40,715 nt of DNA. Source: Defluviitaleaceae bacterium (GTDB taxonomy: Bacteria; Bacillota; Clostridia; Lachnospirales; WRAX01). Where the stretch lies: positions 1 through 40,715 of the forward strand of contig WQZZ01000006.1 in the NCBI GenBank assembly GCA_009780485.1. Reading direction: 5' to 3'. This document shows positions 22,607 through 31,353 of this stretch, in pieces (the first letter of the stretch is position 1; every line of letters begins with the position of its first letter). Made by a program: the position numbers and the translations under genes. Under the pieces are notes generated by a model, which ran no database searches, was not told the DNA's origin, and saw nothing but the letters and a program-made list of their open reading frames with translations.

Positions 22607-22771
22607 TTATGTTTTTATAACTAAGTCGCATATTTCTCTTATTTTGAATGTGTTATGGTATTGTTTTTTCATGCAATAAAAAGGCTGTACCGTCTGGCAG
22701 TTATATTGGTTGCTCAAAAGCTTTGCCAATGTGTTTTTGCCAGTAGCTGTGTCTCCGTTAATACCCACCAA
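22607..22771 (-). pseudogene. Fragment of a P-loop kinase (54 aa frame)
   Basis: A short frame from TTG 22771 (or GTG 22768) reads VGINGDTATGKNTLAKLL, a good Walker A loop of the uridine-kinase/phosphoribulokinase type, then stops after 54 residues. There is an in-frame stop shortly upstream, and no Walker B or lid follows. A full enzyme would need about 200 residues, so this is most likely the remnant of an N-terminal part. It lies between a palindromic element and the HD-GYP regulator gene on the same strand. A short expressed product cannot be ruled out. Confidence 0.5.
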
Positions 22772-22867
22772 AACGGGTTTGCCAGCCTCTGATTAACCAT
22801 ACTTCTTTACTCCCTGTTCTTTATTTCAAAAAAATAGACGATAAAATGCACCCATTTATTTTTGGTA

Positions 22868-23020
22868 ACTATACACAATTTGACACAAAGCTTGGTAGGG
22901 GCTGGCATTGCCAGTCCCGTGTCTGCTGGCACTTTTCTTCTGGGTCGGACGTAATCGTCTGCATAAGTGGGGCTGGCAATGCCAGCCCCTACCAGATTGT
23001 GGTGTAAAATTGTATATAGT
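22868..23020. repeat. TGGTAGGGGC element (family A), copy 2, with outer arms
   Basis: The 102-bp core 22893-22994 has ends TGGTAGGGGCTGGC and its complement, with an internal TGCTGGCACTTTTCTTCTGG segment (20 bases) shared with copy 3. Outside it, ACTATACACAATTT (22868-22881) and AAATTGTATATAGT (23007-23020) form a second inverted pair, defining a full length of 153 bp. It lies just past the stop of the aldo/keto reductase gene. Confidence 0.88.
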
Positions 23021-23041
23021 CGCCTTATTTTTTATAGATTT

Positions 23042-24208
23042 TTATTTGCGGACAAAAAAGCGTCGCATCATTTTTCTTGTAATTTTGAAACCTAGGCGGA
23101 CAGGAGCTGGTTCCATGCGTCTAGCTACCTTCTTCAAAGCCTTGCGGATTTCTATGTTTTGTGGGCAAACCTTCTCGCACTTACCACATCCGTTACAATT
23201 TCGCACGCTTTTGGTTAGCATCGCTGTGGTTGTGGCGTACATCGCCATGCCTGTGTAATATTTTTGTGCAAAACTTGTGTTGTATGCGGACAAACAGGCG
23301 GGAATGTTGATATTTTGCGGGCATGGCAGGCAGTAATTACAGCCTGTGCATGGGAATTTGTAGCTTTTACGGAAAATGCCACGCACCTCATCGTAAACTG
23401 CCAGCTCCGTGTTCGTCAGGGGGCGGAATTCTGTGGCAGAACGCACATTTTGCTCCAGCATTTCCACTGTGTTCATTCCGCTTAATGTCATGGTTATTTC
23501 TTCTTGGTTCCAAAGCCACCAAAACGCCCATTCGGCTGGGTGTTTTGTGGGGTCAAGTTTGGAAAAAGCTTCAACCCCTGCTTTTGGCAATCCTGTAGCT
23601 AACCGCCCACCTAAAAGCGGTTCCATAATAAAAACAGGAATACCCTTGGCGGCAGCAGCTTTTAGACCAGCCTCACCTGCTTGGTAGTGGGGGTCGTAAT
23701 AATTATATTGTATCATGCAAAATTCCCAGTCGTATATGTCTATTAATTTCAAAAAGTCGCTATAAATTCCATGAAAAGAAAATCCGACTTGCTTTATTTT
23801 GCCAACCGTCCTTTTCTCGTCAATCCACTTTTTGATACCTAAATCAACCAGCTTCTCCCATTGGGAAAAACTGGTTATATTGTGCATGAAATAATAATCT
23901 ATATAATCGGTTTGTAATCGCTCTAATTGTTCATTAAAAAACCTGTCAAAATCATCATAACTGTTGCACATTCCGATGGGCAACTTTGTAGAAATATAAA
24001 TGTCGCCCCGTTTGTCGTTTTTGGAAAGGATTTCACCCAGTGTTTCCTCGCTGTTTGGGTAAACAAAAGCCGTGTCAAAAAAGTTGACACCAGCATCAAT
24101 TGCACGCAAAATCATCCGCTCTGTTTCGGCGAAATCCTTAAAACGCATACATCCAAGCCCTAAAACCGACAGATGGTTGCCGTGCTTGTCTTTTCTATAT
24201 TTCATCAT
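23042..24208 (-). CDS. Aldo/keto reductase with C-terminal ferredoxin domain
   Basis: A 388-residue fusion. Residues about 1-285 form the aldo/keto reductase barrel: GLGCMRF, the catalytic Asp-Tyr region NFFDTAFVYPNSE, the lysine in ISTKLP and the histidine in YYFMHNIT. Residues about 290-365 form a ferredoxin-like region with CTGCNYCLPCPQNI and CNGCGKCEKVCPQNI, each binding a 4Fe-4S cluster. Clostridial enzymes of this type probably transfer electrons between ferredoxin and an NAD(P)H-linked carbonyl site, but the substrate is unknown. ATG overlaps the Uma2-like gene by four bases. It is the last gene of the era unit. Confidence 0.92.
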   Translation of the reverse strand: MMKYRKDKHGNHLSVLGLGCMRFKDFAETERMILRAIDAGVNFFDTAFVYPNSEETLGEILSKNDKRGDIYISTKLPIGMCNSYDDFDRFFNEQLERLQTDYIDYYFMHNITSFSQWEKLVDLGIKKWIDEKRTVGKIKQVGFSFHGIYSDFLKLIDIYDWEFCMIQYNYYDPHYQAGEAGLKAAAAKGIPVFIMEPLLGGRLATGLPKAGVEAFSKLDPTKHPAEWAFWWLWNQEEITMTLSGMNTVEMLEQNVRSATEFRPLTNTELAVYDEVRGIFRKSYKFPCTGCNYCLPCPQNINIPACLSAYNTSFAQKYYTGMAMYATTTAMLTKSVRNCNGCGKCEKVCPQNIEIRKALKKVARRMEPAPVRLGFKITRKMMRRFFVRK

Positions 24209-24798
24209 TTCTCCTCGAAAATATTCTTAAAAACATCATGAAGGCTTATTGTTAGGTCTGGGAAAATGGTGACCGTGAAATGTTCTGGCGGAATTTCTTT
24301 TCCTTCAATTTTTAATTGGTTAATCTCCTCATTGTCCAAAAGATGGTAAACGTGGGCAAAGGCAAGTGTATCGCCTTCCAGAAGGTAAATTTCCACAAGC
24401 AAATTGTTGACATCTACCAACCAATATTCTCTAACGCCAGCTTGCCCATAAACCTCTTTTTTACGACCTCTGTCATGCAATGTGGTGCTGGGCGACAGTA
24501 CCTCTACCACCAAATCTGGCGCACCATGTATGCCTTTTTTGCCCTCGTATTTGCTTTTGTCGCAAACCACGGCAAGGTCGGGGACATAGGTGTTGCCCTC
24601 TGATAAAAACACGTCTGCACCATCAACAAAAAGTCGGCATACGCTATCTTTTAGGTGATTTCCGAGGATTAATGTGAGATTTACGACTGCAAAATTGTGG
24701 TAAACCCCAGCACTGGGCGACATCATAGTAATTACACCGTCAATAATCTGGCGTTTTGGTGGGTCTTTATAATATTCTTGTCTTTGAATAACAGACAT
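24205..24798 (-). CDS. Uma2-family (DUF820) putative endonuclease
   Basis: A 197-residue member of the Uma2/DUF820 family, a PD-(D/E)XK nuclease-fold group of unclear role that is abundant in cyanobacteria and some Firmicutes. The core motifs are VPDLAVVCD and APDLVVEVLSPST, followed by KKEVYGQAGVREYWLVD. ATG is preceded by AGGAGG, which is formed by the last two Arg codons of recO, so the genes are tightly coupled. It may be inert outside its family's mobile context; no partner is visible. Confidence 0.88.
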   Translation of the reverse strand: MSVIQRQEYYKDPPKRQIIDGVITMMSPSAGVYHNFAVVNLTLILGNHLKDSVCRLFVDGADVFLSEGNTYVPDLAVVCDKSKYEGKKGIHGAPDLVVEVLSPSTTLHDRGRKKEVYGQAGVREYWLVDVNNLLVEIYLLEGDTLAFAHVYHLLDNEEINQLKIEGKEIPPEHFTVTIFPDLTISLHDVFKNIFEEK

Positions 24799-24803
24799 GA
24801 TAC

Positions 24804-25511
24804 CTACCTCCTTATAAATTCCATCGACTTTAGCTGTGCATCCACATGATAACCGAAAAACAGCAAAACCGCAGATACAAGGGCATCCAGCACATCTGCC
24901 GAAGCCCTAAAGTTAAATATTTCGTGGATTGGTGCTTTTAATATGTATTCAAGGGCAAGGAGTGCTTCCCCAGAAAATGGTATCTCACCGCATTTTTCGC
25001 AAGCGACACCATCTTGCCCAAAAAAATATTTCTGGGGAAATACGTTGTTACAACTCGAACAATTGGCTGTAATTGGCACAAACCCTTCTAGTTGCAACAG
25101 TTTGAAGGTGGAAGACGAGAAAACCAACCAAGGGTTGTAACCTCTATCCAAACGCACAAAAGCCGACAAAATAACCTTCAGCGTGTCCTCTGCCCTCATT
25201 TCTGGCAACACCATTTTGTCTGAGGCTTCCAGCAGAAAGTTGGCGACACAATAGCCGTCAAAGTCACCAGCAATGGCATTAAATGTGCGGATTTGTGATA
25301 CCTGTGTCAAGCTTAGAAACTGCCCGCCATCGTAAATCACAAATTCACAAAACGCCATTTTTGGTGCTTTAAGTTTGCTTTTTGCATTGCCTGCACCCCG
25401 TGCAAAAACCCAAATTTTGCCCTTTTGCTGTGTCAGAAGCAACAACCGCTTGCTGTTTTCTGCCGTATCAACCTCTCGCAAAACCAGACCCTTATCCTTA
25501 AATGTAGGCAT
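24804..25511 (-). CDS. recO: DNA repair protein RecO
   Basis: Mediator of RecFOR recombination that loads RecA on SSB-coated single strands and anneals DNA. The 235 residues fit RecO. The N-terminal OB fold begins MPTFKDKGLVLREVDTAENS; the C-terminal half carries a zinc site CSSCNNVFP and CEKCGE, spaced as in many RecO proteins. I chose ATG 25511, which has GAGGG five bases upstream, over ATG 25523. It overlaps the yqzL gene by 14 bases, the same neighbour order as in Bacillus. Confidence 0.93.
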   Translation of the reverse strand: MPTFKDKGLVLREVDTAENSKRLLLLTQQKGKIWVFARGAGNAKSKLKAPKMAFCEFVIYDGGQFLSLTQVSQIRTFNAIAGDFDGYCVANFLLEASDKMVLPEMRAEDTLKVILSAFVRLDRGYNPWLVFSSSTFKLLQLEGFVPITANCSSCNNVFPQKYFFGQDGVACEKCGEIPFSGEALLALEYILKAPIHEIFNFRASADVLDALVSAVLLFFGYHVDAQLKSMEFIRR

Positions 25512-25617
25512 CTTCGCCCTCATTGGGTGTATAACCCAGTTTTGTAAAGTTGCTATAATCTAAAAAGGCGTTAATGCTACCAGTTTCCATAAAGTTTTGC
25601 CATAATAGGTCTTGCAT
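25498..25617 (-). CDS. yqzL: YqzL-like small protein (39 aa)
   Basis: A 39-residue frame starting MQDLLWQNFMETGSINAFL. YqzL proteins are short, start with a similar M-x-D-x-x-W-x-x-F-x-x-T-G-x-I pattern, and lie between era and recO in Firmicutes; both pattern and position match here. The usual YqzL role is unknown. GGGGGG lies seven bases before ATG, and the last codons overlap the start of recO. It is too short for most automatic calls. Confidence 0.85.
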   Translation of the reverse strand: MQDLLWQNFMETGSINAFLDYSNFTKLGYTPNEGEDAYI

Positions 25618-25689
25618 CTGACAACCCCCCAGATGTAAATGTTTGTTCGAGTTAGGTTTTCCATTGTGGGCTATTTTATGCTGGCAATT

Positions 25690-26595
25690 CTAGTCAGTCT
25701 GGAAACCAAAATTACGCATGAAAAAGTCCGAATCACGCCAATTTTCCTTGATTTTAACCCACAATTGCAAGTTAATTTTTTCTTCGTATAATCGTTGAAT
25801 ATCTTTTCTGGAACGTGTGCCAATCTCTTTAAGCATCGCACCGTTTTTACCGATGATGATACCCTTGTGGCTATTTTTCTCGCAATAAATTGTGGCTTCG
25901 ATGTCGATAATTGGCTTGTCTGCCCGCACCTTTAGCTGGGTAATTTCCACAGCAATGCCATGAGGAATTTCCTCTTGCAACATATATAAAGCCTTTTCCC
26001 TAATCATCTCTGAAATTATAAACTTGTCAGGTGCATCTGTCATAACATCATCTGGGAAAAATTTTGGACCTGTGGGCAGATATTTAACAATGGTTTCACG
26101 CAAATCCAGCAGATTTTCGCCCTTTAGAGCCGAAATCGGAAATGTTTCATCAAATGGACAAGCATTGTTGTAGGCTTCCATAATGGGCAAAAGACGCCCT
26201 TTGTCAACCGTGTCAATCTTGTTTATCAACAGGAATTTTTTACCCGATGTTTTCGCTAAATTAGCAAGAATATCCACATCGGCGGGGTGAATGTCGCTTT
26301 TTTCCGCAGGGGCGGTCATAAACAACACTACATCACCATTTTTGACGCTGTTTTCCGCCATCTTTACCATGTTCTCACTTAGTTTATCCTTGGCAATGTG
26401 CATCCCTGGCGTGTCCACAAAAATAATTTGTGCCTCATCGGTGGTGATTATTCCACGAACAATATTTCTTGTGGTTTGGGGCTTGTTGGTGATAATTGCC
26501 ACCTTTTCCCCTAACAACGAATTTAACAAAGTAGACTTACCCACATTTGGTCGCCCAACAATAGCGGCAAAGCCTGATTTATAGTCATTACCCAT
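25690..26595 (-). CDS. era: GTPase Era
   Basis: Essential GTPase that binds the 3' end of 16S rRNA and checks small-subunit assembly. The 301 residues match Era. G1 is GRPNVGKSTL, G2 is in QTTRNIVRG, G3 DTPGMH, G4 NKID and G5 SALKGEN. The C-terminal KH domain carries KGIIIGKNGAMLKEIG. ATG is preceded by GGGAGG. It begins a unit era-yqzL-recO-uma2-AKR with its own promoter at 26628-26656. Confidence 0.97.
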   Translation of the reverse strand: MGNDYKSGFAAIVGRPNVGKSTLLNSLLGEKVAIITNKPQTTRNIVRGIITTDEAQIIFVDTPGMHIAKDKLSENMVKMAENSVKNGDVVLFMTAPAEKSDIHPADVDILANLAKTSGKKFLLINKIDTVDKGRLLPIMEAYNNACPFDETFPISALKGENLLDLRETIVKYLPTGPKFFPDDVMTDAPDKFIISEMIREKALYMLQEEIPHGIAVEITQLKVRADKPIIDIEATIYCEKNSHKGIIIGKNGAMLKEIGTRSRKDIQRLYEEKINLQLWVKIKENWRDSDFFMRNFGFQTD

Positions 26596-26627
26596 TAACT
26601 TCCTCCCGTAACTTTACAATTAATGCA

Positions 26628-26656
26628 ATTATACCATAACGATTTGGTGTTCACAA
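26628..26656 (-). promoter_or_regulatory. Promoter for the era unit
   Basis: On the minus strand TTGTGA (26651-26656), 17 bases, TATAAT (26628-26633), placing the start about 27 bases before era. Confidence 0.8.
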
Positions 26657-26663
26657 TAAAAAC

Positions 26664-27245
26664 CTACCTTTGCCCACGGCTACCTGGCTTTATGGCGGGT
26701 AATTCGCCTTCTTCACACAAAGGGCAGTTGTCGGGTTCATAAGACTCTATGGTGGTTTGGTATGCGGCAACGGTTTTTACACCAAAATCTACCGTACCTC
26801 CGCTTCGGTCAACTAGCAGAGCAACTGCCACAACTTCGCCACCAGAAGCACGTACAACTTCCATAACTTCTCGCACACTTCCGCCTGTGGTTACAACATC
26901 TTCCGCCACCAGCACCTTTGTGCCTGCGGGTATTTCAAAACCACGTCTAAGGGTCATTTTGCCGTTTTCACGTTCGCAGAAGATGGATTTTACGCCTAGT
27001 TGTCTTGCCAGCTCGTAACCCAGAACAATACCGCCCACAGCAGGGGCAACCACCATTTGGATGTTGTCTAAGTCAAGTTCGCCTTCATCGCACAAATAGT
27101 CCCCCACAATTTCTTCTGTAAGCTCTGGATTTTGCAAAACCCTTGCACACTGCATATAAAAAGCTGCATGACGACCGCTGGTCAAAACGAAATGTCCCTC
27201 TAATAATGCGTCGCAATCCCTCAAAATTTTCTCGATACGTTTCAT
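26664..27245 (-). CDS. pyrE: Orotate phosphoribosyltransferase
   Basis: Makes orotidine 5'-phosphate from orotate and PRPP in pyrimidine synthesis. The 193 residues fit PyrE. The opening GHFVLTSGRHAAFYMQCARV contains the LTSGRHAAFY region typical of the family, VVAPAVGGIVLGYELAR follows, FCERENGKMTLRRGF has the catalytic Lys-Arg stretch, and VLVAEDVVTTGGSV is the PRPP loop. ATG 27245 is chosen, with AAGGAGAG ten bases before it. A repeat element separates it from the histone-deacetylase-like gene upstream; no other pyr gene is nearby and no clear promoter was found. Confidence 0.94.
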   Translation of the reverse strand: MKRIEKILRDCDALLEGHFVLTSGRHAAFYMQCARVLQNPELTEEIVGDYLCDEGELDLDNIQMVVAPAVGGIVLGYELARQLGVKSIFCERENGKMTLRRGFEIPAGTKVLVAEDVVTTGGSVREVMEVVRASGGEVVAVALLVDRSGGTVDFGVKTVAAYQTTIESYEPDNCPLCEEGELPAIKPGSRGQR

Positions 27246-27294
27246 ATGAAACACTCTCCTTATGTATGGGTTTATTTTTCGATGCTGTTCCTAA

Positions 27295-27396
27295 TGGTAG
27301 GGGCGGGCATTGCCCGTCCCATGCCTACTGGCACTTTTCTTCTGGTTCGGACGGTATCGTCTGCATAAATGGGACGAGCAATGCTCGCCCCTACCA
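27295..27396. repeat. TGGTAGGGGC element (family A), copy 3
   Basis: 102-bp palindromic core with ends TGGTAGGGGCGGGC and GCTCGCCCCTACCA and the internal CTGGCACTTTTCTTCTGG segment, in the same orientation as copy 2. Its right end gives the last Trp codon and TAG stop of the histone-deacetylase-like gene (27391-27396). It sits directly upstream of pyrE. Confidence 0.9.
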
Positions 27397-28494
27397 GTGC
27401 CGTGGTGTGTTGGCAATCTTGTCAATGCGTTCTTTTTGATGGGGTAGCAGGGTGTTGTATGTTGTACCTGCCATAGAGTATAGAAAAGGGTCGCCCACAT
27501 CTGTGGTGATACCGCTAAGCTCCTCAATTATAGCGTGGGTACAAAAAGGGACGTAACTAGCACAATAGCCACCCTCGTGAAGTGCAACAAGTCGCCCGTG
27601 GGCGTGCTTGTCCGCTAACTGTTTCAAGGATTTTGCCATATAACGATAACCTTCGGTTGTCACCATCATACGGCTGAGGGGGTCAAAAAAGCCAGCGTCC
27701 TGCCCTGCCGAAATGATAATAAGTTCAGGGGCGAAGCTATCAATTGCAGGGGTAACGATTTTGTCGAAGGCGTATTTGTAAACAGCGTCCCCAGAGCCAG
27801 CGTAGAGAGGGATATTAATATTAAACCCCTTGCCAGCACCTTCTCCAGCATCCTCGGCATTGCCACGGTCTATAGGGTCATAACCCTCTTGATGCAGGGA
27901 TATAAACAACACACTGTCGTCACTGTAAAACGCATCTTCTGTGCCATTGCCATGGTGGGCATCCCAGTCTACAATGGCAATTTTACCGACACCAAGTTCC
28001 CGCTGGGCAACTTTCGCGGCAATTACAGCATTGTTAAAAATACAAAACCCAACACCACGGTCAGCCTCTGCATGATGCCCTGGGGGTCGTGTCAAAGCGT
28101 AAGCAGTGGTAATTTCTGGGTTCTGCACCACAGCTTTAACGGCGGTGATTGCCCCGCCAACCGACAATTTAGCAATTTCATAGGAGCCAATACCCACAAT
28201 AGCAGAATCCCCACAATCGCCCCCTGTGGTTTGGCTTAGATGCTGAACGTGTTCGATGTGTCGTCTGGTGTGGAAAAGCTCCAACTGCCCAACGGTTGCA
28301 GGGGCGGGCTTGACCCCTGTAAGCTGCTCCATCAACCCGCTTCGATGAAGCAAGTTAACCACACGTCGCTTACTTTCGGGATTTTCCACAAATCCCAGCT
28401 CCTGCACATAACCCACAGCAGGCTCGAACAATGCCCCGCCACCTGTGTTGTGCCAAAAATAACTCTCGTCGCAGATAAATGCCGTTTTTTTCAT
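27391..28494 (-). CDS. Histone deacetylase family amidohydrolase (acetoin utilisation/polyamine type)
   Basis: A 367-residue zinc deacetylase of the arginase/HDAC fold. Catalytic features are the RPPGHHAE pair of histidines, the zinc ligands in VDWDAHHGNGTED and the Asp in SAGQDAGFFDP, ending with GRLVALHEGGY. Bacterial members deacetylate acetylpolyamines, acetyl-lysine or acetoin-related substrates; none can be fixed here. ATG 28494 follows GGGGGCGTGGG; a longer frame exists upstream but lacks a better site. A promoter is at 28527-28555. The final residues RHW and the stop lie in a repeat element, so the original C terminus may have been altered. Confidence 0.93.
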   Translation of the reverse strand: MKKTAFICDESYFWHNTGGGALFEPAVGYVQELGFVENPESKRRVVNLLHRSGLMEQLTGVKPAPATVGQLELFHTRRHIEHVQHLSQTTGGDCGDSAIVGIGSYEIAKLSVGGAITAVKAVVQNPEITTAYALTRPPGHHAEADRGVGFCIFNNAVIAAKVAQRELGVGKIAIVDWDAHHGNGTEDAFYSDDSVLFISLHQEGYDPIDRGNAEDAGEGAGKGFNINIPLYAGSGDAVYKYAFDKIVTPAIDSFAPELIIISAGQDAGFFDPLSRMMVTTEGYRYMAKSLKQLADKHAHGRLVALHEGGYCASYVPFCTHAIIEELSGITTDVGDPFLYSMAGTTYNTLLPHQKERIDKIANTPRHW

Positions 28495-28526
28495 GCCCAC
28501 GCCCCCTGTTGAAATCTTGTACGACA

Positions 28527-28555
28527 ATTATACACCCCGCCCCAAACCCCGTCAA
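28527..28555 (-). promoter_or_regulatory. Promoter for the HDAC-family gene
   Basis: On the minus strand TTGACG (28550-28555), 17 bases, TATAAT (28527-28532). It faces away from the LuxR-type gene. Confidence 0.8.
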
Positions 28556-28581
28556 GGGATTTCTTGAAACCACCTACGCTT

Positions 28582-28622
28582 TAGATAGTTGCAAATATAT
28601 CTATCTTGTGGTACATTATAAT
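28582..28622 (+). promoter_or_regulatory. Weak promoter with dyad before LuxR-type gene
   Basis: TATAAT at 28617-28622 has no good -35 box at 17 bases. TAGATA (28582-28587) and TATCTA (28598-28603) form a dyad just upstream, which could bind an activator, perhaps the gene product itself. This is tentative. Confidence 0.4.
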
Positions 28623-28649
28623 TTAATCAAGATTTGAGGGGTGTTTGTA

Positions 28650-31139
28650 ATGTCGATAGGTAATATCATGCTGGAAAGACAAGGTTTGATACGCTTATTT
28701 GATGAGCTAAAGAACCATCGCATTTTGGCTGTGCAAGCCCCTGCTGGTTATGGCAAAACGGTGGCTGTGTCCCAATGGCTGGATAAAGATATGCGTGCCA
28801 AAGCAACCCTTTCTATAGACGAATACGACAACAACATCGCTGGTTTTTGCGAGCGTTTTTGTGCCACACTTCTTATGTGTCAACCACGAAACCAAACCTT
28901 AAATTCCATTGTTTCTCACCCATCGTTTCAAAATGACCCTGAAGAATTTGCGTTGCGTGCCATTTCGGCACTATCTTCCATAAAGCAGGCTGTGCTTGTG
29001 CTGGACGATTTACATTTGATTTATAACAACAAAGTTTTAGAGCTTCTTTTGGTATTTATAGGTCGTTTGCCGAAAAAATTTCAAGTGGTTCTTATCAGCC
29101 GTAGCAACCTTCCGCCAGTTTTTGCTAGTCTTTTGATAAAAGGTCAGGTTGCTCGTATTGACGCAGAGCAACTGCTGTTTACGGACAAAGAAATAACAGC
29201 ATTATTCAAAAAGCGTGACAACCAAATCACCCAAACTGAGCTAAATGATATTATAGAGCAGACCCACGGCTGGGCAATTGGCATCAACGCCTTTTTGCTG
29301 TCTGATGGGCGACCGTCTGATTACACATATGAACATCTTGGCGACTTTGTAAAGGCAAATATTTGGGAAAATTGGGACGAGCAAACCTGCGAATTTATGC
29401 TACGCACCTCATTTTTAAGAGAGCTTACACCATCTTTATGCACTGCCTTAACAGGCAACCCAAACAGTGACAAGTTTCTAAAGGAGCTTGTACAAAAAGG
29501 TGCTTTTATTACCCAGACACAAAAGAACATTTATCGTTACCACCACTTATTTCAGCAGTTTCTTAAAGAAAAGGTCAGGGAGCGAGGGCAGGGGTTTTTA
29601 TACGATATATTAAACACCGAAGGTCAATACCAACTATCCCAAGGGGATTTTTATAATGCCGTTGATTGTTTTATGAGATGCAAAAACCACGATGGCATTG
29701 CGGAATGTTTCGATTTACCAGAGCTAACAAAGCATAATATTTTGGTGGCGGAGCGTCTGTTCCCGATTTTAAGTCACCCAGAAACCATAGAGGTTGCCAA
29801 AAAACACCCACGTCTTTTGTATTTGATGATTTGGTTCGCCTGTGCCGAGGGGCGTGCAGATGATATGTTTTCTTTCATGGACGAATATTATGCCAGACAT
29901 TCTGAAATTGTAGCTAACCATCCCGCATTTGCCCACGAAATCCACTATATAAGAATTTTAGATTCCCGCATGACTCTAAGTCAAGCCCTTGATAAAATTG
30001 GCATACCCGATGACCCATCAAAATTCGTCATACATCACTGGAAAATGTCCATGCACAAACCTTTGCTACACCGTGGTATTGTAGATTATTCCCATGCTGC
30101 CACAAAGGGCGTGGTTAAATATATGGAGAGCGTGATATACCCCAAGACCGCTTGGTTGTACGGAGGGATAGTAGATATATTAGCCGAAGCTTTTACAGCG
30201 GGACTATTATATGAACAAGGCAACCTAGATGAGGCTTACGGATACGCACTAAAGGCAAATGCTGGTCTTAAAACAAGCCATTTGCCAGACACAAAGTTTA
30301 GCACCATGTCCATGCTTGCGCACATCTTAGATGCGGTGGGTAAACCTGACGAAGCGGATTTGACAATTAATTCTATATGGCAGATGATTGAAGAAACCAA
30401 GGCATATCACGCAATCCATAATTTCAAAGCACTTTCTGCACGTCGTAAATTTCTAAAGGGGGACACAAAAACCGCATGGGATTGGCTTGGAGGACAAACC
30501 CCAAGCGGTAAAGACCAAACATTACGCAGTGTTTACGCCGACTTTGTAACGTCCAGAGCATTTATAGCTGTAGAAAAATTTGACAATGCCATAATCTTGT
30601 TAAAAAAGATTTTGGGGGTTGCAAATGATTTCAAACGACCACTTGATATTATTGAAGCACAAATACTGCTATCCATTGCATACTGGAAAAAGGGCAACAA
30701 ATTCCAAAGCACCGCATTGGGTTATTTGGAGGATGCGGTGCGTGTGGCTCGCCCTTACGGTTATGTTCAAATGTTTGCAAACGATGGTGTCCAGCTTGTT
30801 GGTATGTTGCATAAGCTTGTAAACCGCATTAAGCAACAACCACAATTTATCGAAGATGGACTTTTGAGCTTTGTCAAACTGTTGTACTTAAAAGCCCGTG
30901 ACAGTCAAAGTGCCGAAGTTGTGAAGGAAGCAGACAAAAAGGCGGTTCAATTTACGGACAGGCAAAAGGCGGTGGCACAGTTGCTTTGCCAAGGCAAAAA
31001 CTATAATGAAATTGCGGAAAATCTGGGTATAAAAAAGTCCAGTGTACGTACCCATCTTACATTTATTTATAATAAACTAGATGTAACGAATGGGGTGGAC
31101 GCAGTTGCGAAGATAAATAGTATGGGATTGCTAGATTAA
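28650..31139 (+). CDS. MalT-like LuxR-family ATP-dependent regulator
   Basis: An 829-residue STAND-type transcription factor. An AAA/NACHT-like ATPase region begins with LAVQAPAGYGKTVAVSQWL (Walker A GYGKT) and has a Walker B-like AVLVLDDLHLI. The middle (about 330-750) is helical and repetitive, like the TPR sensor of MalT. The C terminus is a LuxR helix-turn-helix: FTDRQKAVAQLLCQGKNYNEIAENLGI, in short RQKAVAQLLCQGKNYNEIA, then KKSSVRTHLTFIYNKL. ATG 28650 has GAGGGGTG seven bases upstream; a GTG nine bases earlier overlaps that site. Its inducer and target are not evident. It is divergent from the HDAC-family gene. Confidence 0.93.
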   Translation: MSIGNIMLERQGLIRLFDELKNHRILAVQAPAGYGKTVAVSQWLDKDMRAKATLSIDEYDNNIAGFCERFCATLLMCQPRNQTLNSIVSHPSFQNDPEEFALRAISALSSIKQAVLVLDDLHLIYNNKVLELLLVFIGRLPKKFQVVLISRSNLPPVFASLLIKGQVARIDAEQLLFTDKEITALFKKRDNQITQTELNDIIEQTHGWAIGINAFLLSDGRPSDYTYEHLGDFVKANIWENWDEQTCEFMLRTSFLRELTPSLCTALTGNPNSDKFLKELVQKGAFITQTQKNIYRYHHLFQQFLKEKVRERGQGFLYDILNTEGQYQLSQGDFYNAVDCFMRCKNHDGIAECFDLPELTKHNILVAERLFPILSHPETIEVAKKHPRLLYLMIWFACAEGRADDMFSFMDEYYARHSEIVANHPAFAHEIHYIRILDSRMTLSQALDKIGIPDDPSKFVIHHWKMSMHKPLLHRGIVDYSHAATKGVVKYMESVIYPKTAWLYGGIVDILAEAFTAGLLYEQGNLDEAYGYALKANAGLKTSHLPDTKFSTMSMLAHILDAVGKPDEADLTINSIWQMIEETKAYHAIHNFKALSARRKFLKGDTKTAWDWLGGQTPSGKDQTLRSVYADFVTSRAFIAVEKFDNAIILLKKILGVANDFKRPLDIIEAQILLSIAYWKKGNKFQSTALGYLEDAVRVARPYGYVQMFANDGVQLVGMLHKLVNRIKQQPQFIEDGLLSFVKLLYLKARDSQSAEVVKEADKKAVQFTDRQKAVAQLLCQGKNYNEIAENLGIKKSSVRTHLTFIYNKLDVTNGVDAVAKINSMGLLD

Positions 31140-31185
31140 ATATATGACAAAGGTATATTTGTGTGGTGTTGTATATAATTTGAAA

Positions 31186-31211
31186 GGCAGGGGCTTGACC
31201 CTGCCTTTTTT
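31186..31211 (+). terminator. Rho-independent terminator after LuxR-type gene
   Basis: GGCAGGG pairs with CCCTGCC around GCTTGA, followed by six T. The remaining bases up to 31353 are A/T-rich; I see no convincing promoter or gene in them. Confidence 0.9.
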
Positions 31212-31353
31212 GTATAAAAATGCCAATGTGACTTTTATATTCGTAATAAAATCAAATAAATCACAAATAGACCCACCTAATGATGAAGTCGAAAGAGGAT
31301 TTCTTATGATAAAATCCAACAGGAGATTTTTTACGAAAGGAAGTGTTTCATAA

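Noticed and set aside
31144-31353. 69-residue open frame after the LuxR-type gene
   Set aside because: It reads straight through the terminator hairpin at 31186-31211, has no ribosome site, and its composition matches A/T-rich spacer.
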